Assembly: GCA_003833135.1 (NCBI GenBank)
Contig: QZLH01000009.1
Coordinates: 71,590-87,647, forward strand
DNA length: 16,058 nt
DNA from: Oehlia diaphana
Taxonomy: Eukaryota > Glomeromycota > Glomeromycetes > Glomerales > Glomeraceae
Direction: 5' to 3'
The position numbers and the translations under genes were made by a program. Positions within the stretch are counted from its first letter, which is position 1. Each line of letters begins with the position of its first letter. The notes below the pieces were generated by a model. It had not been told where the DNA came from, made no database searches, and was given only the letters and a program-made list of their open reading frames with translations. Shown one piece after another: positions 1 through 7,635 of this stretch.

Positions 1-1
1 C

Positions 2-130
2 TCTAAAATCACAATAAAACTAAATATCTATGGTTATTCAAATAAAAAGATAAATGAAATCAATAAAGACAACGAAATTAATGAAATAGAAAAGGAAATT
101 ATAATGGAAAACAATAAATCAGGTAAATAA
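2..130 (+). CDS. possible 3' end of a gene cut by the window edge
   Basis: The frame starting at base 2 stays open for 42 codons to TAA at 128-130, which is long for DNA this AT-rich. The reading is rich in Lys, Glu, Asn and Ile (for example KINEINKDNEINEIEKE) and shows no recognisable domain. A GTAAAT sequence at 123-128 could instead be an intron donor, with the exon ending at 122. No start codon or upstream context is visible, so this may be the last coding piece of a gene outside the window or simply a chance open frame. Confidence 0.25.
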   Translation, partial: SKITIKLNIYGYSNKKINEINKDNEINEIEKEIIMENNKSGK

Positions 131-273
131 TAATTATTAGACTAAAATTATATCATACCATAGTCATATGCTAATATTATTCATATATTATCCAAACCAA
201 CCATAGCGTAAATATCATCATGAAAGTGGGAATACATTTTTTTACATGCAAAATACTAAATAGCAATTTCTTT

Positions 274-650
274 AGTCTTGATCAAGAATTAACTCTCAGC
301 AAGGGATGGGCCTTGAAAGAAAACCTAAAACTTGGTAATAAAGGTGGAGGAAAACGTATATCAAAAAAGGTTGTTCAGTATTTACAGGTTTTTTTTTGGC
401 CAGAAATCTGAGAACTGCAGGTCAGTATTCACCCAAAAGTATGCATGCCAGTTTAAAAGAATTGGCTACAGAAGGAGAACTCACCTTGGAAGAAATACCA
501 ACAGTGAAAACTATTAAAGGGTGAATAGGAAGGTATAGCACTAATTTCAAGAAGGAAGCATCAGAAAAAGCACTAAAAAATAATCAAAGAATAACTATTG
601 AAGGAAGTACTAGTCAAAAACGGCCTAATAAACATCAAAAAAAAGGTTAA
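274..650 (+). pseudogene. broken multicopy-type protein gene, C-terminal part
   Basis: The coding trace begins in the frame of base 274 (SLDQELTLSKGWALKENLKL) and runs to the run of nine T at 389-397, where the frame is lost. It resumes in another frame at 393-396 (FLARNLRTAGQYSPKSMHA) and continues through SLKELATEGELTLEEIP and TVKTIKG. There it meets TGA at 522-524, where a Trp codon would fit the following IGRYS. It then continues to TAA at 648-650 with a Lys/Gln-rich tail. The two parts read as one basic, helical protein of about 125 residues. I recognise the style of a family repeated in Rhizophagus genomes, perhaps the DNA-binding end of a transposon protein, but cannot name it. One frameshift and one stop make it non-functional. 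The 5' limit is uncertain because the residues before 274 look non-coding. Confidence 0.6.
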
Positions 651-1377
651 AAACCTTCTAATAACTATTTTATCAAAATAGAAATTAGCAGGCTATACCA
701 ATAAACTAATATGAAATCTTCTTTTCCCCTATATAAAACTTCATAAGCTGTAATATAATAACTGTTTTTTTTTATCGATTTCGCATTTTGAAGATCTTAG
801 ACGCATAATTATTGTTGCAAATTACGCAATTGTATAACAAATAATTATTGTTTTATTGTAATACAATTTGATGATCGACATTGTGATATATATTTTTATT
901 TTTATTTTTATAACCATGTGAACTAGATTACAGAAAGATAAATAAGAACTACATAAAGAAGTCAAATATTATCTAAAACTACGCTATAATCAAACCACCC
1001 TAGAGCGGTGCCACCCTGGTGCTATTTTACGAAACTGTAGAGGATCAACTGAAGCATCACCTACCTTTGAATAAACTACACTAGGGAAAAGGGCAATCTA
1101 AAACTAAAAAAAGAAAATAGATTCATATTGTTCTTTCAGCCAACAAGGGCTGCCACCTGTAAATACTGTCAGAGGTGGAATGGTTCACACTATTCTAATT
1201 GTTATATGATGGTATGGTATTTTGTACATAGGGGTTACTTAATAAGTAAGATGTAAAATATTACTAGTAAAAATGTATATAAGTAACTAAAATGAGAAAA
1301 ATAAACTATCAGCCAGTCACTATAGAATCTAAAAAATTAGAAAAAACTGATAGTTTGCGTTAAGTATTAGTAAAATA
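651..1377. other. gene-free stretch with a weak zinc-knuckle-like trace
   Basis: No credible gene is present. From 1021 to about 1200 the plus strand has coding-like patches broken by several stops. One frame at 1158-1202 reads CKYCQRWNGSHYSNC, which is C-x2-C-x6-H-x3-C. That resembles the zinc knuckle of retrotransposon Gag proteins, but the spacing is not classical (C-x2-C-x4-H-x4-C). It may be a remnant of the element that left the minus-strand pseudogene next door. The rest is AT-rich filler with runs such as the T-rich stretch at 891-911. Confidence 0.35.
1303..1356. repeat. 10-bp perfect inverted repeat
   Basis: AAACTATCAG at 1303-1312 is matched by CTGATAGTTT at 1347-1356, with a 34-base spacer. 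It lies just past the 3' end of the minus-strand pseudogene at 1378, so it could be part of that element's end. The function is unknown. Confidence 0.45.
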
Positions 1378-2610
1378 TTATAAAAAGAAAGGCCTATGGT
1401 CTTCCTTAGTAGACGGTGGTAGTTTCAGTTTTTTTGTGAAGCTTACTCGTCTATCAAAGGTAACTGAATGGTCGTTGTGTTGTCATTTATGAGGGCAGAG
1501 TTTTAATAGTTTAGTATCGTCAGAAGTGTGACCTTTGTATCGGTAATGGGAGTCATCCTCATTCATCACTGTAAAATAATCGATTTTTAAATCAAGCCAA
1601 TTCCTGCTCCAATGTGTTTAATCGTTAAGTAGCTTTCACGAGTTGTTTGCCGCGCTTGGTATTGACCTTGTTTTGTATTTGTTTATGATTTTCGATTAAT
1701 ATACGGATCTTCTCATGGTAGTGATCTTGAAATTTGGTTAAGTCTTTGACCATTCCTTCTCAATGTTCTATACTGTTGGCGGATGTGCTCCAGAGCTTAG
1801 CTCTGGCTGAAAGTCCATCATTATATTGTTTAAGAGCGATTTTACCTTCATGTTGTTTCTTCCATGCTCTGATATTAGTGAACCATTCTTTATATCCTGG
1901 TGGATATTGTTTACCTTTTAACTGTTCTTGTCTTTTAGAAATGTAAATAGGGTCCTCAGTTACATAAGGGAGGAGGTCATTGGGATTAAAATGCCCAAAT
2001 TTTCATGCCATATGTGGTCTTCTTTAGAACGGATTTGAGTTGGTAAGTTGATAGATGTACCTTCCGCTTGTGGTGAATCTGTTATTCTGAGTAGGTCATC
2101 AGTCATTAGTTTTTGCCATAAGTCAAGTTTTTTCTTATTAATTTTTAAGTCTTGATCATAGACTTGAATGTAGTTAGGTTCTATTAGTAAGGCCCTATTC
2201 GATTGTGATGGAATAGGAAAGTTATAATTTGTAGGTGTACAAGGTGAACTATTCTTATAGTATTTAAGGTGTTAGATGGGTTTGTTGATATGTTATGATG
2301 GTAAAAATAAGAATTGGTATATTCGAGCTCGACGTAATTTGTCTGTGATATCATCAGACAGAATATTTTTATTATGGAACATTTTCTTGTATCTATTATG
2401 TTAATTGCAGCTATTATTAAATACAGATTGACAAGCATGTTTGAATCTGGATCATTGCTTTCTATAGGTTGGGTGTGAATCCCGGTGATATGAATGGAAA
2501 TTATCAAGGCATTTGCAATACATCTTGTAGTTATTATGATAGTAAAGGAATTTATGGCCGTTAGCTATATAAGAAACCTCATATGAGATTCCAAGCCGAT
2601 TTGAATAGAC
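1378..2610 (-). pseudogene. decayed large protein gene with N-terminal Cys/His cluster, family unknown
   Basis: Read on the minus strand from 2610, the trace starts VYSNRLGISYEVSYIANGHK and carries a Cys/His group, YCKCLDNFHSYHRDSH, at about residues 31-46. That group could bind zinc. It continues through FKHACQSVFNNSCN, ILSDDITDKLRRARIYQF, NRALLIEPNYIQVYDQ, KKLDLWQKLMTDDLLR, GYKEWFTNIRAWKKQ and VTFDRRVSFTKKLKLPP, ending at TAA 1378-1380. Lesions are TGA at 2452-2454, TAA at 2401-2403, 2293-2295 and 2272-2274, a frameshift near 1997-2005, TGA at 1760-1762, TAA at 1625-1627, a second frame change near 1581-1600, and TGA at 1483-1485. About 410 codons can be followed. The middle and end are hydrophilic and basic, as in a structural or nucleic-acid-binding protein. 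The 5' limit is set by an in-frame TAA at 2611-2613 and may be an exon edge. I do not recognise the family; a mobile-element origin is inference from its decay and neighbours. Confidence 0.6.
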
Positions 2611-2749
2611 TTATTTTTTAATGTTTTTGTCCTACTGGTTGAATAGGTGAGTTGCATGGAACTGTTTGGTATTGTTATTTATGGTGAGATTACTCGAAGG
2701 TGTTTTAATATTCTGAAAAATTTTTAAAAATTTTTGGTGTAGATAATAT

Positions 2750-2990
2750 GTTATAAACGTATGAATTTTAATATACTGCACAATAATATATATACCATAT
2801 CCTTTATTTACAATATTTTTGTGAACTGTATACAAAATACTGATATACAGTAGAAATAATATACGTTATAAACGTATGAATTTAATATACCGTATTATAC
2901 AGTATGTTTACCGTATACTTTATTATATTTTTTACTAAACATATTTTGCGAACAGTATACATTGTACTGATATGCAGTATGTAAAAATGC
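2750..2990. repeat. two diverged tandem copies of a 115-bp AT-rich unit
   Basis: GTTATAAACGTATGAAT occurs at 2750 and again at 2865, a period of 115 bases. Both copies continue with related sequence, including AATATAC and later GTATAC...TACTGATATRCAGTA. Short self-complementary words (GTATAC, TATACAGTATA-like) recur through 2760-3020. The stretch 2611-3050 holds no gene. The duplication ends where the Gypsy integrase fragment begins, so it marks or flanks the truncation point of that element. Confidence 0.6.
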
Positions 2991-3050
2991 AAACTGTATC
3001 AAAGATACGTATATACAGTGTAAAAATCGTATGCATATTTTTTATAGGGG

Positions 3051-3950
3051 GAAAAGCCTAGTGGAAAACATAAACTAAATGTTATCAAAGTAATAGAACC
3101 ATTTTATCAAATTGGAATTGATATAGTGGGACCATTACCAATTACAAGTAGAGGTAACAGATATATTGTAACAGTAATGGATTATTTTACAAAATGGCCA
3201 GAGGCCAAAGCATTGAAAAAGGCAGATGCAAAAGAAATAGCGAGATTCATTTATGAGGACATAATTTGTAGACATGGATGTCTTAAGAAAATATTAAGCG
3301 ATAGGGGAAGTCATTTTAATAATTAGATAATAAAAGAATTATTAGAAGAATTTCAAATTAAACACAATTTTTCAACGCCTTATCATCCTAAGACGAATGA
3401 ATTGATAGAGAGATTTAACAAAACATTATGTGAATTCTTAGCAAAATTGAGAAAGGTTGAAGAATGGAATCTGAAAGTACCAGGAGTACTATTTGCATAT
3501 TGAACAAAGAAGAATAGTTCTACAAAAATGGAACCAGGATATTTAATATATGGAAGACAAATAAAAACATTAACAAATTTAGAAGATAATGAAATAACCA
3601 TGGGGGAAAAAGTAAATAAATTAATTGAAGAAGTACCAAATTTAAGAATTTAAGCAAAGAAAAATATTGAAGAATCACAAGCTAAACAGAAGAAGTATCA
3701 TGATAATAAAGGAAAAATTAAGAAAAAGTTTAGCATGGGAGACAAAGTATTATATTATAATGCAGCAAAAGAAAAACAATGGTCAGGAAAACTAGAAGAA
3801 AAATGGAAAGGGCCATATTATATTCATGAGGTAATTTATAGGGGATCATATAAGATTAAGACTATGGAAGGAAAAGTATTGAAAACACCAGTAAACGGGG
3901 AGTTATTGAAGGAATATATTGATAGATCAAATTTTGAAGTAATTATATGA
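3051..3950 (+). pseudogene. Ty3/Gypsy retrotransposon integrase, 5'-truncated and broken
   Basis: One reading frame from 3051 to TGA at 3948-3950 encodes the catalytic core and C-terminal part of a Ty3/Gypsy integrase, the enzyme that inserts element cDNA into the genome. IGIDIVGPLP opens the core. The first acidic residue is in TVMDYFTKWPEAKAL, the second in ILSDRGSHFNN, and the Glu in YHPKTNELIERFNKTL, so the D-D-E set is readable. The typical C-terminal part follows: FSMGDKVLYYNAAKEKQW, KWKGPYYIHEV and YRGSYKIKTMEG. Three in-frame stops break it: TAG at 3324-3326, TGA at 3501-3503 and TAA at 3651-3653. The N-terminal HHCC zinc domain, reverse transcriptase, RNase H, protease and Gag are absent upstream. 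The copy is therefore both truncated and dead. The family assignment is secure; the exact lineage is not. Confidence 0.93.
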
Positions 3951-3972
3951 ATTTGATGGGATTCAAATTTTT

Positions 3973-3983
3973 AAAGCAGGCGG
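3973..3983 (+). promoter_or_regulatory. candidate polypurine tract
   Basis: AAAGCAGGCGG is mostly purine and lies just upstream of the candidate LTR start, where plus-strand priming occurs in LTR retrotransposons. One C interrupts each half, so it is an imperfect tract. Confidence 0.4.
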
Positions 3984-3987
3984 TAAC

Positions 3988-4463
3988 TGTAATTGTAGAT
4001 TTCAGTAAGAAATCACAAAATAACATTTCAAGTATAATATAGCGTAGGAATAATAGTTAGTAGTATTTATTATTTATTAGATAGGAAATATTTATTATTT
4101 AAACTTCAAGTATATTTTATTAATTTTAGTTTTTAGTTAAAATAGTTTTATTATAAAATATATTAACTACGTGATGAGATTATAATAGATTATGTAATGT
4201 GGCGCAGTAAGTCACATGATATAGTTACATAAAGAAGGAATAGTTAGTAACACAAGTCATGTGATAAGTCACATGATAAGGTATGAAGTAATAGGTAGTA
4301 CAGTAGTACAATGATGTAATTTAGTTAGTTACAAATCACGAGAATTTTAGGAGTAAATTCTCAATCATATATATATACACGCCTCCTTTCCTTAAAATAG
4401 AGGGAGGACCAGGAAACACTAGGGCGCAGAATATTCAGGTTTTAATAAAAAATTATATTTACA
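3988..4463 (+). mobile_element. candidate 3' LTR of the Gypsy element
   Basis: The stretch begins TGTAA (3988-3992) and ends TTACA (4459-4463), the inverted 5-bp ends expected of an LTR, giving a length of 476 bp. It starts 38 bases after the integrase stop. Its internal order also fits: a TATA-like CATATATATATACAC at 4366-4380, a GC-richer hairpin-prone patch (CCTCC at 4382-4386 against GGAGG at 4403-4407), then AATAAA at 4444-4449 close to the end. Three CACATGA/TCATGTG-type words cluster at 4210-4280 and could be protein-binding sites. The 5' LTR is missing, so the ends cannot be confirmed by comparison and no target duplication can be tested. Confidence 0.6.
4366..4380 (+). promoter_or_regulatory. 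TATA-like element in the LTR
   Basis: CATATATATATACAC lies about 65 bases upstream of the LTR's AATAAA (4444-4449), the arrangement of a U3 promoter followed by a short R region. No transcription start can be proved from sequence alone. Confidence 0.4.
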
Positions 4464-4569
4464 CATTAAAATTCTTTATTTCGATTCTTTAACCTTTTCT
4501 TATGATGAAAAGATGAAATTTAAAATTTGATTTATAAAAATGTGTTTTGGGGTAATTTTGGGATAATTT

Positions 4570-4810
4570 GGGAGAAATAAAATATAGGAAACAAGGAAAT
4601 GTAAAATAGAAACAGGGTAAAATATGGTTAAAAATAGGAAATGCATTAATTTCATAGAAAATATTTATGGACATGGAAATATAAATGAAAATGGGGTAAA
4701 ACATGTTTAAGAAATAGGAAATGTGGTAATTTCATAGAAAAATATTTAGGAACAAGAAAATCGGGATATCAATATGGAAATGAAATAGTAAAAGTAGGAA
4801 AAACTATCGC
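4570..4810. repeat. degenerate 80-bp tandem repeat
   Basis: AAATAGGAAATG followed by a shared TAATTTCATAGAAAA block occurs at about 4632 and again at 4712, a period of 80 bases. Weaker relatives (GGAAACAAGGAAATG before, GGAACAAGAAAAT and GAATAAGAAATG after) suggest a third and fourth degraded copy. It is purine-rich on the plus strand and non-coding. Confidence 0.5.
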
Positions 4811-4902
4811 ATTTTATTTTCAAGAATAAGAAATGTATTTTAGAAATATTATTTCCTTTTTGTTTGCTTGAACACCAGCAGAAATGTTGACAAAAGTATT
4901 AT

Positions 4903-4918
4903 TATTATCATGATAATA
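4903..4918. repeat. 16-bp perfect palindrome
   Basis: TATTATCATGATAATA reads the same on both strands. It lies at the edge of the purine-rich repeat region with no adjacent gene. It could bind a dimeric protein or be chance in AT-rich DNA. Confidence 0.4.
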
Positions 4919-5128
4919 CGCTTGTATATGAAACAAATATGCAAGAAGTAGTCAATTATCTTAATAGTGCGTGGCAAAACAAGTAAACGAAGAGAGAAAA
5001 CCTGCAATTTTTATGAACAAAAGGAATTGTAAAGAAAACAAACCAAGCATAACAATATTTTGGGATACCGTCGTAATCTGTGGCAACAATTTATTATTCA
5101 GAGTGGGGGATTCCTTGACAACGTTTAT

Positions 5129-5154
5129 AAAAAAAAAAAAAAAAAAAAAAAAAA
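5129..5154 (+). repeat. 26-base A run
   Basis: A pure run of 26 A follows ACGTTTAT. Such a run can be the tail of a reverse-transcribed insertion. No LINE or SINE body is recognisable just upstream (4970-5128), and no target duplication is obvious, so it may be simple slippage. Confidence 0.5.
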
Positions 5155-5430
5155 TTGTGGACACATTTTCAAAACTTATAAAATTTTGTGGATAAAATCT
5201 CATAATTAAACTTATTTGGTGGAAAAATTTGAAAAAGGATCTACATAAATTATACGGATTTTCAGAAATTATAAAAGGACGATGATTTTGACCTAATGAA
5301 AAAGGATCGTTTTGAAGAACAAATATTAGAATTTATTTATTTTTATTAACACATATTATTTATTTTATATTATTAAACCAAGCACATCAATGTATTTATG
5401 ATTTTATAACCAATAAATGTTACTTTTTGT

Positions 5431-5475
5431 TAATATCTAATGTGGCAACGTGATTTATCACGGGGTTAGATATTA
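5431..5475. repeat. 45-base nested hairpin
   Basis: TAATATCTAA at 5431-5440 pairs perfectly with TTAGATATTA at 5466-5475. Inside, CGTGA at 5449-5453 pairs with TCACG at 5458-5462 around a TTTA loop. The following 120 bases are rich in CACGTG, GTCACG and GTCACA words. It may be the end of a small element or a regulatory cruciform. Confidence 0.5.
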
Positions 5476-5671
5476 CACGATTTACCCACAAAAATGTCAC
5501 GAAAAATCACGTGACCATATTTGTCACATGCGTCACACCCTTCCTTGTTTCCATTTTTCATGGGACGAATTTTTTCGAGGTGTGAAATCCTATTTGTCAC
5601 ACATTATTTGTCACATAGTTAATTTCTTAATTTCTTATAGGGTACGCTGGGGTAGTCTATGATTACGTAGA

Positions 5672-5687
5672 TTACGTAGCTACGTAA
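5672..5687. repeat. 16-bp perfect palindrome TTACGTAGCTACGTAA
   Basis: The palindrome sits in a run of TACGTA words (5663-5692) that includes a tandem GATTACGTA pair at 5661-5678. ACGT-core palindromes are typical bZIP-type binding words, but no gene lies next to it and the role is unknown. Confidence 0.45.
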
Positions 5688-6050
5688 GTACGTGATGAGA
5701 ATGTAGTCACACGTATTTGTAGCTATTGTATTTGTAGTAAATACCACAAAATTTATTAAATTTAATGCCATTAAATTTCTAAATTGTGCTACAAAATTAC
5801 GAAATTTAATAAATCAGTTTTTGCCGCGAAATTAATGATATGAAATTTAATAAATAATGCTAAATCACTATTTATATGACTTAATTTCAATGATTTCGGT
5901 TTTTGCAAAGAATATATGTCGCATTTTTGGAATAATGTTAGCTTGTGGATGTTGATCTGTAGAATTGTGGCCCATTCACGGAAAATGTAAATAATTTGAT
6001 AAATTCCGTGATATAAGTATTATTTATTTCATGAGGAGTTGGAAATAATA

Positions 6051-6077
6051 GGTTTTTTTCCCGAAGGGAAAAAAGCC
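6051..6077. repeat. 12-bp stem hairpin with GAA loop
   Basis: GGTTTTTTTCCC at 6051-6062 pairs with GGGAAAAAAGCC at 6066-6077, with one T-G wobble and a 3-base GAA loop. AAAAAAGCCCT (6069-6079) is repeated inverted as AGGGCTTTTTT at 6299-6309, so 6051-6309 may be a small inverted-repeat element. No coding sequence lies inside. Confidence 0.5.
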
Positions 6078-6856
6078 CTAATGTTCCCTTCCCATAAAAT
6101 AAATTTCATTAAATATTAACTATTTTAGCTAAAATTAGTAATTTCTCTATGAGGCTGGGAAATAAGTAAACCAAGATTCCCGGTCATTTATAAACTCAGC
6201 TAATCACTCAAAATTAGTATAAAGGTGATCACGAGTGACACTTAGTGCGGATTAGGTTATTAATTCCGGAAATATGAGCCTTTTCGGAAAAAAGATGGAG
6301 GGCTTTTTTAATATCAATAAATTATCGGCAAAATGATTGGCAAATTCGTGATGCGTCCTTGTGCTACATGTTACAGTGTTACACGATTAAATTAAATTTA
6401 TACAGACTACCAAAACAAACAATGAAAGTCGTTATACAATAAATACAAATGTTTATAATAAAGCGACTATATCAAAAACAAAAATATGGATTAATAATTT
6501 AATATATTAAAAATTAGTGTAACGATAATAATGATTTTCGGCAAATATACATTCATTACTTTGCTTTTATACATTAACTATATAAATATTTAAGAATAAA
6601 TAAAGTAAAAATCATTTAAATTCATAAATTTCATAATTTATAATATTTATGCCGTGAAATTACAATTTTTAAAATGATAATTTGAAATATAAATATTGTG
6701 GCGCAACGTAATTTGATGATCTTATTTATTTTATTTATTTATTTATTGTTGAAAATAAATAAATTTTACATAAAAATACATGTAACATGTACTAAATACT
6801 AAATAGAATGTATTGAAAGAAGTCTGAAATGCTCAAATAAAATATTTGTTATGTTA

Positions 6857-6872
6857 AATTTCGGCCGAAATT
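6857..6872. repeat. 16-bp perfect palindrome AATTTCGGCCGAAATT
   Basis: This is a GC-cored palindrome in strongly AT-rich DNA. GCCGAAAT/AATTTCGG-type words are unusual in this neighbourhood. The role is unknown. Confidence 0.4.
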
Positions 6873-7170
6873 AAATAGAAAAATTGCAGGTCTCCGATGC
6901 TAATACGCTATTAGGCACTTTTGTCAATTATCTATAGTTTTGATCGGTTGGTTATCTGTCAGTATGTCCTATTTTTACAACACTTTCAACTAAAAGTATT
7001 AATGATTCGGCAAATTTATGCAATCAACTAAATGACCGAGAATACAACAAACTGATATGAACAGAATATTAAAATTTATTGATGGCTGAGAGATTAAGGT
7101 GACAATATCTTTTCATAATTATGATCATCACAGCGCAACGACTGAAAATTAATGATTTAATATTACACGA

Positions 7171-7272
7171 TTCCTATTGCCGATCATGCAGACTCGGCTT
7201 AATCGTAGAAATTTCATGGAATTTCATGATGATCTATGTCTGAACCGAGTTTGAATGATCGGCAATGAGGAA
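7171..7272. repeat. 102-base imperfect inverted repeat
   Basis: The left arm starts TTCCTATTGCCGATCAT and goes on to ACTCGG. The right arm, read on the other strand, is TTCCTCATTGCCGATCAT and then ACTCGG, with further partial pairing inward to a centre around 7205-7232 that repeats ATTTCATG. The arms are about 38 bases each with few mismatches. It lies 364 bases upstream of the kinase start. It could be a tiny foldback or MITE relic or a transcribed hairpin; nothing suggests protein coding. Confidence 0.6.
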
Positions 7273-7471
7273 TATTATGATGCTATGTTCACCAAATAAT
7301 GGAGGCTACGTAACTACTCTTATAATCATATTACGAGTGAACTCCAACTAATGAAAATTTTGACAAGATGGAAAAACAAAAGTGTCGAATTACCTACTTA
7401 AAATGAAGTCATTCATTTTAGTCAGCGTAATCTTATAAAATCGTATGATTTGTTTTGTGAAACGCTCAACA

Positions 7472-7577
7472 CTCATGTTGTAATACATTAATACATTACA
7501 TTCATGTTGTAATAGTACATTAGTACATCACATTCATGTTGTAATACATTAATATGTTGTAATACATTAATACATAA
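7472..7577. repeat. ATGTTGTAATACATTA tandem repeats
   Basis: The unit TCATGTTGTAATACATTA and close variants occur four times at about 7473, 7501, 7533 and 7553, spaced by 20-32 bases. They end just upstream of the kinase gene, between 60 and 165 bases before its ATG, so they lie in the likely promoter or 5' untranslated region. Confidence 0.6.
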
Positions 7578-7635
7578 ATAATAAAGTACATTCGTTCGGA
7601 TTTTTATCGTTAAACTCCAATATTCTTTTAAAAAT

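Larger units (their letters stand above)
4464..7635. other. 3.2-kb gene-free AT-rich region
   Basis: I see no gene on either strand. Open frames here are short, low in complexity and lack recognisable motifs. The region carries the separate repeats, palindromes and hairpins listed below, plus recurrent AAATTTAATAAA-like words at 5740-5860 and 6600-6680. The word TGTGGCRMAACG recurs at 5441 and 6697, and a relative (TGTGGCGCAGTAA) lies in the LTR at 4198. TACGTGATGAGA occurs both in the LTR (about 4168) and at 5689-5700. These shared words suggest that parts of 5400-5720 derive from LTR-like or related small elements. That is inference. Confidence 0.55.

Noticed and set aside
1734..1946. Plus-strand open frame of 70 codons
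   Set aside because: It lies opposite the minus-strand pseudogene, whose reading has far better protein character.
3383..3601. Minus-strand open frame opposite the Gypsy integrase
   Set aside because: Shadow of clear integrase coding sequence on the plus strand.
4961..5203. Open frames on both strands across the A run
   Set aside because: They depend on poly-Lys or poly-Phe from the 26-base A run and have no recognisable motif.
5450..5662. Open frame of 70 codons
   Set aside because: It covers hairpin and palindrome-rich DNA; no domain or codon bias supports it.
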